The position numbers and the translations under genes were made by a program. Under the pieces are notes generated by a model. That model saw nothing but the letters and a program-made list of their open reading frames with translations, had not been told where the DNA came from and searched no databases. Shown here in pieces: positions 35,901 to 48,949 of a stretch of 64,000 bases of DNA (positions are counted from its first letter, which is position 1; the number at the start of each line of letters is the position of its first letter). Source of the DNA: Acanthaster planci (Eukaryota > Echinodermata > Asteroidea > Valvatida > Acanthasteridae); assembly GCF_001949145.1 (NCBI RefSeq), contig NW_019091373.1, positions 656,155 to 720,154 on the forward strand, read 5' to 3'.

Positions 35901-38900
35901 TTTCACCCAATGCCTCGGACAATAAAAATCATGCCTCGGGCTAGTGCTTCCTGTCACAGGCCACGACCGAAAAGGTACCAATTTATCAAACACTCGAGCG
36001 CAAACAGAATTTTAAATCAATCATTCTCATGAAAACAAAAAGCCATCTACTTATTGTAGAAATAGTACAAGGCCTATCACCATTCAGGGAGGCTGGGGGA
36101 TGAGTTAATGAAGATTATAGCATGGATGAAAAAATTTGACATGAGGAAAAATTTTTGAGTTTTGCCTCCAGGACCCAAGACCTGGAGATGTCATGCTCTT
36201 GGTTTGCATGGTTAGTTTCCTGAATCTGGGCTTACGCATTGTCATCATAAGTTTACAGAATGCAAACGTGATATTTAAATTTGGTATTTAAGTCCATTTT
36301 CCAAATGAGTGAAAAATGGCCCTACACATGTTTCTGAGTGGACTGATTAGATTAGCAAAAGCTTGGCTTTTTTCCTGATTGGCCGAACAGACAAGAGCAA
36401 CTTTACCTGCTGGGGGTGCGAGAGAAGCTGAACTACTCCCCACCTTCGGGAAGTCATCAATGTACACTACCCCGCTGTCTCCCTTGACTGGAACTCCCTC
36501 TTTGGAAAATAAAATGACAAAAGAGCTTCGTGAAAATGTTTTGTAGAAAACTTTGGAAATTTGTTAGCAGTAACGGGCAAAAGCAATGAAGATAATAATA
36601 AGTAGAGTAAAACTGGTTCCCACTGCAATATTATGAGGTTGCTATCAATTGAAATACATCAGCTTATCAGCGTCGTGGCATATCTTCAGTTTTTTTTTAA
36701 TGAATGCATGATTGGTGCATTCCTGTCTATTTTAAGTGTTTCACTAAGTTTGCCAGCAGGTAGCATCGCAAGATAGTCGAAAAAGTTTAACTGGATGCTG
36801 ATCTAGTTAACTGGATGCTAATTAGTTAACTGGATGCTAATCTAGTTAACTAGTAAAAGCATCTGATAGTTATCACAATAAAAACCGCCAATGTTTGTAC
36901 TCCTAATTCATTCCAAACACTCTTTTGCTTCTATACAAAGTTAAATGCCGATGTATGTCCCGTTTTTTACAAGGTCAGCTGTGACCTATGTAATCAGAGG
37001 TCATCTGTGAATAGGGACAATCTTTGGGCTTACCTATGCTATCTGGTACCCTGTCTCCATATCCAGCCTGCACTAACTGTTGGATGCATTCTACAGCTTG
37101 TGTGAACTCACGGCCAACCTTCAGTTTTTCAATGGCGATCCCCGGAGCCCCCATGAAGGCGACGGGAGCCACCAGACCGGTCAGCTCTGGGGTAGAGCCC
37201 AGCCTACAATCGGGAAAAACAACAATAAACTTACCTGTGAAAGGCAATGACACAGAGTCACGAGGACACATTTCAATATGAAACAAAACAGAATTTCGAG
37301 GTCAGTAAGTCACTGTTACATGCACAGTATTTCAGAGATGGTTTCCAATTTTTGCCATGTCTTGAAACAACCTATTCTTCCTATGCACCTGCATGGAGAC
37401 CTTGACTAAATTGAACCTGTAAGGGGGATTCTGTTTTCAAATAAAAATAAACATCCGTTTTAATGTCAAAACTGACAGGTAAGATTTCGTGCTGTCTACT
37501 TTTTGACCGCAACTTTTTAAGTATACGACGTGATCCACTCTTTCATTCAATCTACAGCCCAAGTGCTTATTTACCTATGTCAAATGTCTTGGGTGTTCAA
37601 AAACTGTCAGAAATTTCTAACCACTGAGAAAACCTGCCCACATGGCTGATCTCCTTGGCAGATTTTTGCGCCATACTTATACCAAACAAGTGTGACGAGA
37701 CACCACAACATGGTGGATGTGCATAGTGATACGGAGCTTTGGTAAAACATGCACAAAAAACCAAACATTTCCAGACATCAAAGTTACAAACTGTGAGACA
37801 ACAGGTCATTTTTAATACCTGAGAAAAAAAAGGATCCTTCAAAAAGGGGCCTCCAATTTTTTTTTTGAAAGTGGCCCACCTCTCAGGAGAAATGATCCTT
37901 ATCTTCTTCCCCTCCCGCAGCATCTTCAGGGCGCTGAGCAGTCCAAGGTGGGGATCTCCCCCACCCCCACAGCCCAAAATGCCCGCCCCTATGGCAATGC
38001 ACTCCACGTCAAATGCAGACAGGATCCATTCACCGGTCACCGGGTCAACCTGGGGGTCCGGCAGGGCAGCGGAGGGCACCGGTGCTGGTATATTGGCAGT
38101 CGCTGAAAGTGGGAATGCCAAACTCTGTTGTCATTCTAAACCAGTTCCACAGGATGTATAACATGGAAGGATTTCCTGTGCCCGTTAAACGGACAACATT
38201 TGAACATGTCCTAGCCATGTCTGTAGGCAGGGCAATGTAGCTTAACCTCATCCACGGAGGTTGAGAATGTGTTGAATACTCAAAGGATTGAATGTAACGT
38301 GGCAAATATTACTTGACAGCCTTGACGGTAAGAAATGTTGACACAAATCTTGTTCAAATGACCCCCTAAAGGGTCAGTATCCACAAAGTCTACCTTTGTA
38401 AGGGAATGTGGCAGTGTTATCCTGTCATTTTCAAATGTTTTCTTTTTTCCATCCAAAACAATACCGTGCCTGGGACAAGTTCCTTGTGGAATCGTACCAT
38501 AATGCGACTGGTGAAAGTAAGGTCATCGTAACTCTCCAGAACAGTGTGGCATTCTCCTGCAGGTGTAGAGGATGGATCACCCCTCCACCCCGCAACTGTG
38601 ATTCAAAGCCTACCTTGGCCGGGAGCATCGCCTCTGGGAGCAGCAACAACAGCCTTTCCTACAGCAGAAGTCACTGGTGGAGCATCGTACGCTGCCACCG
38701 TGATGGGCTCCCTCATGCTCAGATCACCGACAGCTTTCACCTTGATGCGCGTGGCATTATTGGTGACGTAGGCAAGGGGCGTTACAGTCACCTCGGTAAT
38801 CTGTAGATTACAGGGAAATGTAGTTGCTTTCATCAATAGGTTCGACCCAAATTTTCAAAAATGAATCATCAGGTACAAGCAACTTCTGCGCAGCTCCATA

Positions 38901-41900
38901 TTTTCTTCTATTTTTATAAGCCTGTTTACAATTTCAAGACAATCATCCAGCCTCATTGCTCGGGTTCTTTTGGTACTTCAATTTGAGCCTTGAAATAAAT
39001 AAAGAAAGTCATCAATTTCATTCAATGTAAAGACCATGTCATTTCACCGAGTTAAGGGTTCTGCTCGGAAAATGAAACACTTCAGACAGCACAGGTACTG
39101 TTAAGTTGTACAACTCTATCAAGCTGAGCTCATTTATAAGTAATTAAGTTAGTCCAGTGGATGGAAATCAATCTGTTAACAACTAAGAAGGCAAAAAAAA
39201 CATACATACATGGGATTGTATGGAGGTAGGCTATCTAGACTGAGTAATGGACATATGTAGCTTGGAAAATTGAGAGTAAGTTCAAATCTTTGGTGAAACC
39301 ATTCAGTTTCGTACAACACTCACCTGTACACTGTCTGGCTGGGCACCATGCTCAATGGCAGCCTGTTTTGCCTGTTGCTTAGCCTCCTCTAAAGCCTCCT
39401 CTCTGGTCATTTGGTCCAGGCTGACAACAGTGTCCCTCAGACCACTGACTTGGCTTAAGGCTGCCCCTATGGCATTTGCTACCTGAATGTCACAACATGA
39501 ACACAACCTTGCTTTTAACCACTTGCAGACGACACTATTTGGGCAAAAAAAAATTTGAACTTGTGAAAAAGGCAATATATACCTTTCAACTTTTGATATG
39601 CACCCAGGTACTGACTTGGACGTTAAGAGTCTTTGAACAGTACTTGCACAACACTTGTTACAGCAACGTCATCTCCTCAGACTCTGAGTGTGTGTGTTCA
39701 CAAAAGAAACAGCGGATTGCCAGCTAGAGGTGAGACAAGGTGGTGTAACTCGTCAGCCATGCCTGTACAGACAGTCTGATCATGTTGACATATCCTCCTA
39801 GGCAAAGTGGTTAAAATCCATCATCCTTAAAATTGAGGCAATTCGTGATTTTGTTCTGATTGGAAAAATGTCCCTTGATTGTGGAAAAAAGTCATGTTAG
39901 GTTCTTCCTACTAAATAAGCAATGCAGTGAACACAAACAGCCGAGATTTTTCTTGGCAGATGTGATGCAGTCTTGGAGTTTGCAGACATCAGTCAATGTT
40001 GCTGCTGTACCAGAGTGTCGCCCAGTAATTTGGATCCTTAACAGCAATAAAAAAGTGACCGTGTCAAAATGTTCATGGCCTTGGATGATAATGGAACAGC
40101 CTTTATCAAAAGTTTCATGAATTCAAAAGTGCTCAAACCTGATAGTGTGGTGGCTTGATGACTTTAGACGTTCCCTTCAGACTTCGCTTTTCATCCACGA
40201 AGATGCTGCCACCGCCAACGATGACAACAGGCACATCAGTGGCACTCAGCTGCAGTGACAAAGCAGGAGCACAGCCTTTATGAATCAGCACTGCACAGTT
40301 AAAGGGTAGCTACAATCAATGTTTTGATTATAAACCTGTAAAATGCACCTTTGTGCCTCAGTAAACCTTATTTTCATCTTTAGTTTCACTATTTCAAAGA
40401 GTTTTTGCTTTTATGCTAATAAGTATTTCTATATTCATGAGCAAAACTGTGACATCAACTCAGGAAGAAGCCTCAATATTACACTGATTTGTACACAAAA
40501 AGTCCTGCATTTTTGTAGATTTTCCTGGACTAATTTTTCTCTTCTTTGCTAATTTATTGTTATTTATGTGCATAGGAATAAGAAACCATCAATCCTTCTC
40601 TCAAATGTTTTCAGTCAGTAAATTCTGGGTTCACAGTTTGAACAGAAATACCTATGCATTGAACCATGGCCATTTTCAAACACTCGACTGGGGCTCCTTC
40701 TCAGGCTTCAACTGTTTTTTACTTCCTGACTTTAAGGTTGTAAGAGCAACAGTAAGTCTGATAGTGCCACAAAACATCAAATAAGATGCAAAAGAGCCAA
40801 ATATTTCAGTACTTTCATTTAAGTTAAACGCTTCAGGCCCACGATCGGGATTTGATTTCCTACACGAAGCCTCAGACGGAGATGAAAGTTGAGTATTGGA
40901 AAACGGCCCATGTCTTCCCTAGATGACTTCACAACAACAGCGCCCTCAGTTGTCCTTGAAAACATGCATCATTTTGATTGTATTAAAGTGTGCCCTTTTC
41001 ATTACATTTAACCAAATAGGAGGGCGTAAGAGTTTTCGTACAATGAAGAAAAGAACAAAGATGCAGGAAAACTGTGACTAAGAAAAATGTGGACAACCTA
41101 GTCATCAAAAAAGTGACAGTTCATAGATGTGGCCAAGCAGACTCCGCTGACAGTTTGCATGGACCCACAAACTTCAATATGCCTTTTGTGAGATAAATTG
41201 GAAGAAAATCTGGTGCACCAAATTATCTGATTGCACACGAACAGAACAATATAAATTCCCCAGACTACGGACACTGTTGCTGTACCTCTTGATTCGCGGC
41301 AAGCTTTCGCATAGCGACCGCCATCTCTGGAATGGACTGGTTCCTTTGCGCCCTTCTTATCCATTGAAAAAAGTGTATTGGTGCAAGGAATCTCTTATGT
41401 AACTAAGCAAAAGCTTGCCCCGAATCATGAGGTATGGCAACAGCGTATTTAGTATGGAGAAGTCAAACTGTTATGTTCATGTGAATTTAAAGAACTCAGT
41501 GTACCAGATTCTATTCAAATTTGATTTGCAAAAGGCTTATTAGCCTTGTCGTTAGGGTAACAGAAATACATGGAAGATTCTTCTATTAATACAAGCCTTC
41601 AAGGATACAGATGTTATATTCACTACTGCTGAGTATGAAATTAATGGTCAGGTGAGTGATCGAAACTGATTGTCTGGGATCTCGCTGACCTCACACAACC
41701 TACCTTAACTTGGTCAATCACATCCTCAAGCGTACCGTGTATCTTGTCCACTGCTTTCTTGACAAGGTCTTCAGGCAGGTCAGTCACAAGGGCAGGGTTG
41801 CCAAACGAAGCCATTCCTGCTGCTACTGCAATGTCGCTAGTGGTTAGTGTCTGACCACCAAAGATCTTGGCTTCCCTATTGAGCAGATAGCCCACGCTAT

Positions 41901-44900
41901 CAGGTCCAATGGTCAGTGAGGTCTAGAACAGAGGACAAAAACCCACACCAGTTCAACAGGTAGGTTTAATAACTCATTTTATTTGCACACAGTAATGTCA
42001 ATATCATGTTATCTCCCCCCCGCCCACCCCTTGAAAGCGTGTACCGCAATTCAAGTTGACCGCAGTTCAACAGAGAGAGAGTAATATAACAGCAAACTCC
42101 AGCAGTCGATTAGACAAACCGTGGCGTAACTTTGAACCGTGAGTAAGCCTTGCGCCACATATGTACGGTGTCGCTGCACAATTTGCTTATTTCAAAGAAA
42201 AAAAAAAACAGGAAAAAGAGGTACCCCTTACCACTAGCAAGAGCAGTTGAGGACTAGGGACGTCGCTGTCGGTGGAACAGCAGAGCAAAAACAATTTTTT
42301 TTTTACAATTATAGCGGTGAATTGTTGGCCAGCGGATCCAAGACTTCTCAAAATAAAAAAAAAAATTTTTTTCCAGTTCTGAATCAAGAAGGTTGGCAGT
42401 TCTGAGCAACAACTTAAAAAAAACTCTTGCCTAAGCACTGTTTTACAGATTCTTTCTATTTGCAACCACTTGCAGCTTTAGCAACAAATGCGTGTAGTCA
42501 GCACTTTCACTAAAGTCATCACATATTTGGTGCAAAAATTCACTTGAACAACTCACGATTTGTCCACTCTCAAGAGAGAATTGAATGCGGGACCCTCCTC
42601 CTAGCCCCTTACAGACGACGTCCGGCATCTGGAAATTGGTGCTGACCCCACCCACTTTGACTTTGGTAGACGCCTCCTTGGGGAAACCACCTTGAAGGAA
42701 CCCGACGTCGGATGATGTGCCTCCGATGTCGATGACAATGCCATCTCGGACACCTGAGATGGATACCATGTAACACAATACAACACAGGTACACAGGTTG
42801 TAGCAGCAATGAATTTTTCTGAGATACAAGTGTTCTGCAACTTTGTAATCTTCTTAAACGTATGAAAACTCTTTTACCATTACTTATTTGCTTTAACCAT
42901 TTCTGGCCGAGGGCACTGTTGTAGTGATGTCATCCAGGAAAGATGTAGCTCAGTGCATAGGTTTATCTGTTCAAATTCAGAATCCTGAATTTACTTACTG
43001 AAAACATTTCTGAGAAAGGGATTGGTGCTTGGGATGACATCATAGTTTTCCTCATGAATATAGAAATTCATTAGCATAAAAACCAAAAAGGCAGTTAAAT
43101 ACCTTCTGAAATAGTGAAAAAAGTGGGAAAATGAGATTAGGTGAGACACAAAGGGGCATTTTGAAGGTTTGTATTAAAACAAATTGGTTGCAGCTACCCT
43201 TTAAAATGTAATCATGGTTCTGTAAAGAGACACTTGACTGTATGACAAGCAGGTACCTATTTCCAACCAAACCTGTGAAAGCATGCTGTTATGTTGAAAT
43301 CTCTGAGCAATGGGATTGAAATGAAAACTCTGACAAGATTTGTAACACCTTCAATAATCTACATGCAGGAATGGTAAATAGTGTGGTGTAAAGTACTTGA
43401 CAGCGGCTGATGTGTAGGGACAATAGAGGGTGAGTGCACTGGTTTGCAAAGATGTGGCACAAAGTGCACCTTGCCACTTTTCCACTGAATGTGCACAAAG
43501 GCGTCAGACGTGCAGGAGTGACGCCGATACGTATCTGTCACATCTCTCTCTTTGTCCTTTTTGAATACTTGAACATGGGTTCCTTTGATATACTCTGATT
43601 CCGTTCGCGGTGGGCCTGTTGTCCTTGACCTTGTCGGTGATGTTTTTATGAAGGCAAAACAATCAAATTTAAAAACCATTTTGCTAGTGAAAGGGCAGAT
43701 GGTGAAAGAATTACATGTAAAAAAAATCACCTGAAAGACTGGCAGCCCCTCTCATGCTGTTGGTGGGCCCGGACGAGAATGTGTGCACTGGGAACTTCAG
43801 TGCTTGCTCAGAACTGATATATAAAACAGAATGTTGTGATCATATCACATCAACCTCCAATAGTTGTAGTCCGACTACAATCTGAAAGTAAGCAGAAGTG
43901 TTTTGGCAGTATGCAGGTGTTAGGGTCCCAGACAACAGGCTCAGTTGTTGTTATGCCCTGAAAAATGTTTTGAATAGCGGCACTAGGCATAGGGGCGTGA
44001 GCAAATGGTGAAGTGGGTCGAAGGTCAATTTTTTTTTATACATTGTGGAACAATTCTAAAGGCCAGTTTGGCAGCAAAGTGAACACATTTGGTGATGCTG
44101 AACTGAGTAATCTTCAGTGCAAATGTTTCATGATATTAAAATCGTTCCATTTTCCCATTCACTTAAGTGTAAACTGGCCTAATTGTGACTTTTTGTACGC
44201 TTTCTGACTTTTCACTGATTTCAGAAAAGACTCTGGTTAGGAGGTAGGATGGCAAAATCCCTGCCCCCCCCCTTTTTCTCCACCGACAGAGAGTACACCA
44301 ACTGTTCAAAAGGGGCAAACACAACAAGTCTGTAGTTATATGGTTGCACCCCCAACATGTGACTTATGCACAGATTGTGTCATTGTATGTTAATGATGAG
44401 CAAGCACTGTGGTTTATGACTGTCCATGCCAGCTGACTCATGCTACCGGCTGCATGATGCAACACATCGTTGAACACTAATTAGACTTATTTCCTACAGA
44501 TGGCAAAAAGCTGTGTTTTTATCAGCTGCAACTGATGACACTCGACGCATGTACGAAATTAGGACATTAAAACAATGGGCTGGAGCTGAACCAAGTTTGG
44601 ATAACAGCCCATCTGCCAGTTTTGGACTTTCTGGATTTACTGTCTAATTTTCTGCTATGATTGCATGAGACTGTGACGAGGGCATTACAAAAACACAGGT
44701 ATCAAAAAGTGCTAGCTTATCTCAGCCTCTGTGGCTAGCTCAGCATGTCATAAATGGCTATGGCTAGAAATTACATGTGCTCCTATGGGAGCCACTGGTT
44801 AGTAGTAGCAGCCACCCCCCATAAACACATCGTTATTTGAGCCGCAGCCAGTTGATTTAGACAGAGGGCGTGTGTGTCTGCATCACTCACCTGATTACTG

Positions 44901-47900
44901 TGCCGTCGTTCTGGGTGAGGAAGAATGGGCAGGCCAGGCCCAGATCGGCCAGGGTCTGGGCAAAGGTGGCTACGGTGCGGGAGCACAGCGGCTTGAGACA
45001 CTCGTTGAGCACAGAGGCGTTCTCTCGCTCCAGGAGGCTGAGCTGGCCCACCTGGTGCGACAGGGTGACACCAGCTGACGGGTAGTGGACAGCGAAGAGT
45101 TCAGCAACCTTTGTGGTGGGAAAGATACTCCATGAAACGTTAAAAACTGTGTGCCTACTTGTTGAGGAAATGAGGCAAACAACGAAAATTCAAGCCTTTG
45201 GGTGGGGCTGTATGACTACTTCTCTCAAGGAACGGTGTACAGCATGTGCACAGACTGGAACCCGGGACCTTTCAGAATAGAATGGAGGTTTCAGAGAGGT
45301 AACAACAGCTGTAAAAACATGGTGGCAGTTGCGGAAACAATGCCAGCAAGAACTCCTTCCCTAACTAAAGCTCGGCGGAAATCAAAGCTTGCAATAACTG
45401 TGACCTGGTTTTACTATTGCTGGTAATGTTGCTCTAAGCTTAAACTCAAAGCACTTTGCATTCTGTAAACTTAAGAACAGAGAGTTAGCCTAGAAAAGTC
45501 CACGTAGAGTGGACTCTCCACGTCTGTTGAGTTCTTCTTTTTTTCCAGCCTGGTAGTTTGGCTGGTTGGAGCAAACTTGTTATGGTTAGAATTGAATGAA
45601 ATCGTGAAAACCATCCCAGTGATGGCAAACTAGGATTGGTCTGCCAGTGACAACAACAAACCTTCAATTCCTGGGCAGGATTCACCGGAGAGAAGATGCC
45701 ACTGACCACCACATTACTGATGCCCTTGGCCCGGATGTCTTGAATGCAGCCAATCAGCTCACGTTCATCCAGTGGCGTGATCTCTTCCCCGTTGTACTGG
45801 TAACCACCACTCACCAAATGGATGGAGGCACACACAATCTAAACAAAAAGGAGAAATTTCACTGAGTTTTGAGTGGCTATTCCTTGGCTGACTGCCTTAC
45901 AAGTTGTATCACAAACTGGGACAGTGTAGACAGATGTAAAGGCCGAGGGTAATCAGCCTGCAGTTTCCAGTTACGACAGACCAAATGATATTTGGAATTT
46001 GGTTCTGAAAAATCAAACCTTCAAGCATTGTTGATTGCAAATTTCTGTTTCCACTTCACATGAATGAGCTGATGTCATTGTCATGACTGGAATAACTTCC
46101 GTCACTGAGAATTTCTGAATTAAGCACATAACAGACGAGTCCCTAAGCATTTTCTAGAACTTACTGAAACAATGAACTGCTTTGATTTATTCAAAGACAA
46201 AAAAAAACTCTCCCAACAGTTCAGCTGTAGAACAGGAATTGCTGAAAGAGACGCATACCCATCCAAACATCCATTGTAAGAATAAGAAAAATCTGGCAAA
46301 GGTCATTGGCAAACTGAAGCAATGTGGTGTGCTCTACGATACCTGCTTGAGATCCAGCGGGAAGTCGATGAATGGTTCCATCATGTGGGACGCCGTGCCG
46401 CACAGCCTGATGACAGCAACCGGGGTCAAGTCCGTCCTCTGAATAACGGCATTGACAAAGTGCGTGGTCCCGATGTTGATGCGGCTGACGGGAACATCCT
46501 GACCTACAAAGTGCCCAAGTTTCACAACCCTCAGAAACGAACGACATTTTCATGGCAAAATTATGGGGCTGGAAGACACCGTATCCCCTACTTATTAATT
46601 TTCAACTCTCTCTATTGAAATATCCCCTTTCTTGAGCCGAAGGGTAACTACTTGATGAGCCTCTGGATACAGTCTACGAGCAAGAGCAAAATCCCGTCTG
46701 GCTAAACTCACCCAAGATCTGCCTTGACTCGCTGAGAACATTACACAGCGCTTCCCGCAATCCATCAGTGACATTCTCGGTGGTTGGAACCTTACTGGTG
46801 GCAACAACACGGCTACCTTGCAAACAAACGGCATCCGTGTTTGTCCCACCCACATCAACACCAATCACAAACAATTCACCTGATCACAAATAAAAAATAC
46901 CTGTAGTGAAACTAGTATTGGGTAAAAGTATGCACAATTCTATTAAAATCAACATTGCCAAGATTTACCATTCATGTTTTGATATTTACCCTTTAACAAA
47001 GACGAAGTTTACTCAGCGCAGCCAGTTTGTTATTCAACCTTGTTACTTGAAAAGCTGGCTCTATTCACTCTTAGCAGGAACAAGAGGGTGGTGTCTTTTT
47101 GAATAGTAATCTGGTGGGAACTCACTAAATGTGTGTTTACCTCAGGGCGTGCTGAGCATGTATGACTAACTATTAAATGTACAGTCTTTGTGCATACGCC
47201 GCGGCACATACTCCAGCCTGCTTGAAAAAATTCCCACACGCCTGTCTTTTCCTTTGCTGGTAAGAGTGCATTTGAAAGGCAAAGTAATTTTGGCAATGTT
47301 TAATACAGTCAAATCTGGTGTCAAATTAGGACACATTGGAGGTTACACAATCAGTTTCTGTGAACATTTGTTAACAGTGAGAAACACAGGCCAGTAGGCA
47401 AAGTTGCACAGGAGTCCAGCATGATTCCAGTCACACATATTGATCAACAGGTTTGTCCACTGGCAACACAGGAGGAACAAGTGACAGAGAGAGGTACATT
47501 GCTTTTGCTACAGTTCATTTGAATGTGTTCTGCACCTGTAGACTACTGGTCCCAATGCTGACACAGGGTACCAGTGTGTGCCACACAGCATTTGCCATGG
47601 AATTAAACTCTAGTTTTAGTATATGTATGTGCCATTGATGAAGTGTCAAATCAAAATTCTGCTGGGTACGAACTGCAAAGACTGGAACACATGGAGAATT
47701 TTTAAATGAAACTTTGCATTATGTATAGCTATGAACAAACCTGACTGCAGTGTGATAAATTAGGACTGTCTCAGACAAAATTGTCGAGAATATTACCCAG
47801 TTCTTTAGTTGAGGCATAAAGTTACAAAGACAAGCGACGACAAAATTCTGCACGTAAAAAATATAAAGAACAATGGATTCCCATGGGAGTGTTTTCACAA

Positions 47901-48949
47901 AGGGTACATAAACTGCAGGGCTCAGAAACCTAAGTGATCTTATTCAATGATACCAGTATGACGTCACAGATTGGCTGGGGGAATTGCTGGAACCAGAGTG
48001 GGTGCGGCTGAGATTCTAACTAGGAGGGGGCCCATTGTTGTTGTGGACATTTACTGACATATTGATTCACGTACCGAAAGAAATTTCCACCGCTTTCATA
48101 GTGCACGGACCCTAACATTGACTTGAATGAGACAGCGAAACTTGTAATAGACTCAACGGTGACACTGCACGCACAAAGTGCAATTTGGTGACCAGAATTA
48201 GAGGCCATTACTCTGGTGTCACAACATTCATGGACAGGTGGTACGCGCACATTAAGCCTGATTTCCACATTGACGTACGAAACGCAGAGGGTAACGCAAT
48301 CAGGATGCAAACTGCAACACAGACAACGCAGACAAATGCAAACCAGCCCGCGAACGATCGGCAACGTTGAGCCAGGTTCAACTTTGCCGACTGCCCGCGT
48401 TGAGTAGGCCTATCCGTAGTATCCCCATACAAACACACATGCTGGCATGACCGGCATATAACGATGTCCCTCTCACTTAGTTCCATTAATTTTGCCCATT
48501 TTCTCCTTAATGCTTTTATATTACACCCTTATAATCAACTAAACAGTTGACCATCAACGAAATACATGAAACTGGAGTACAGATTGGCATCAAGATGTGG
48601 TACAGTCAATCTAAAAGGGTATTTTCTGCAAAATCCAGAGCTTCAGATGCCATTTTGTTTCAATTCTTGGGTGGAATGACATCATGCACTGTCTCTTCTG
48701 TTCGTGTCCGCATCTTCATGTCTTGCGGACAGTCTGCGTTACAAACGATCATATGGAAACCAGGCTTTACACGCCTCAAACAATAGAGTGCCATGATTTA
48801 TCAAATACATGCGCTTGCCAAGCTTAAAGAAAGCGTCTCCTTAGATTAGTCTACAGGGACAAAATTTAAAAGGATCATACACAAACTTTGATAACTTACC
48901 AAATTAGGATCAAATACTCACCATTTGCAGTTGGCATTTTGACCAACAT
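32946..48949 (-). CDS. HyuA/oxoprolinase-type ATPase fused to DUF917 domain, 19 coding exons, complete
   Basis: Exons in coding order: 48922-48949, 46712-46879, 46343-46503, 45662-45838, 44891-45108, 43731-43813, 42557-42753, 41704-41922, 40139-40249, 39324-39482, 38614-38800, 37880-38102, 37034-37203, 36407-36499, 35633-35766, 35035-35174, 34148-34325, 33509-33658, 32946-33173. Every intron is GT..AG; phases are 1,1,0,0,2,1,0,0,0,0,1,2,1,1,0,2,0,0. The sum is 3024 nt, 1007 residues, ending TAG. A second in-frame Met four codons on has the better start context (AAAATGC), giving 1003 residues. The N-terminal half is hydantoinase A: IGVDVGGTNTDAV (15-27) and IDIGGTSSDVGF (286-297) are ASKHA phosphate loops, with FSSGPTNSMRGA and VIVGGGS also conserved. 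The C-terminal half (from about 590) is DUF917/S-Me-THD: GAGILGCGGGGDPHLG, SAEIGGTNGIEPL, DCDGMGRAFPELQ. HyuA-type enzymes open hydantoin or oxoproline rings with ATP; DUF917 has been linked to thiohydantoin desulfuration. The substrate here is unknown. No signal peptide is seen, so probably cytosolic. Confidence 0.93.
34476..34523. repeat. (GTGA)n microsatellite, about 12 units
   Basis: Uninterrupted GTGA tandem repeat inside the intron between exons 16 and 17 of the HyuA-DUF917 gene. Confidence 0.95.
40299..40955 (+). repeat. dispersed repeat in HyuA-DUF917 intron 8, plus copy
   Basis: Begins TTAAAGGGTAGCTACAATCA and includes TTTCACTATTTC, TTTTATGCTAATAAGTATTT, CTATATTCATGAG, AAATGTTTTCAGT and CCTATGCA, ending near CAACAACAGCGCCCTC. 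The same ordered landmarks occur inverted at 42905-43202. This copy is longer, with extra sequence between the landmarks. Confidence 0.75.
42905..43202 (-). repeat. dispersed repeat in HyuA-DUF917 intron 6, inverted copy
   Basis: Reverse-complement relative of 40299-40955, sharing AAAGGGTAGCTRCAA, TTTTATGCTAATRA, TTTCTATATTCATGAG, ATGTTTTCAGT and CAACAGYGCCCTC. It lies two introns upstream in gene order. Element class unknown; no coding capacity. Confidence 0.75.
46880..48921 (-). other. intron 1 of the HyuA-DUF917 gene (2.0 kb)
   Basis: The donor is GTGAGT just below 48922 and the acceptor is gtgatcag just above 46879. They join codon G|GT (Gly) and bring the short N-terminal peptide MPTANG onto ELFVIGVDVGG. 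No nested gene was recognised; short open frames in it are unremarkable. Confidence 0.75.

Noticed and set aside
42187-42465. 92-codon minus-strand open frame in a HyuA-DUF917 intron
   Set aside because: Built largely from poly-A/poly-T runs and lies between well-defined exons 7 and 8.
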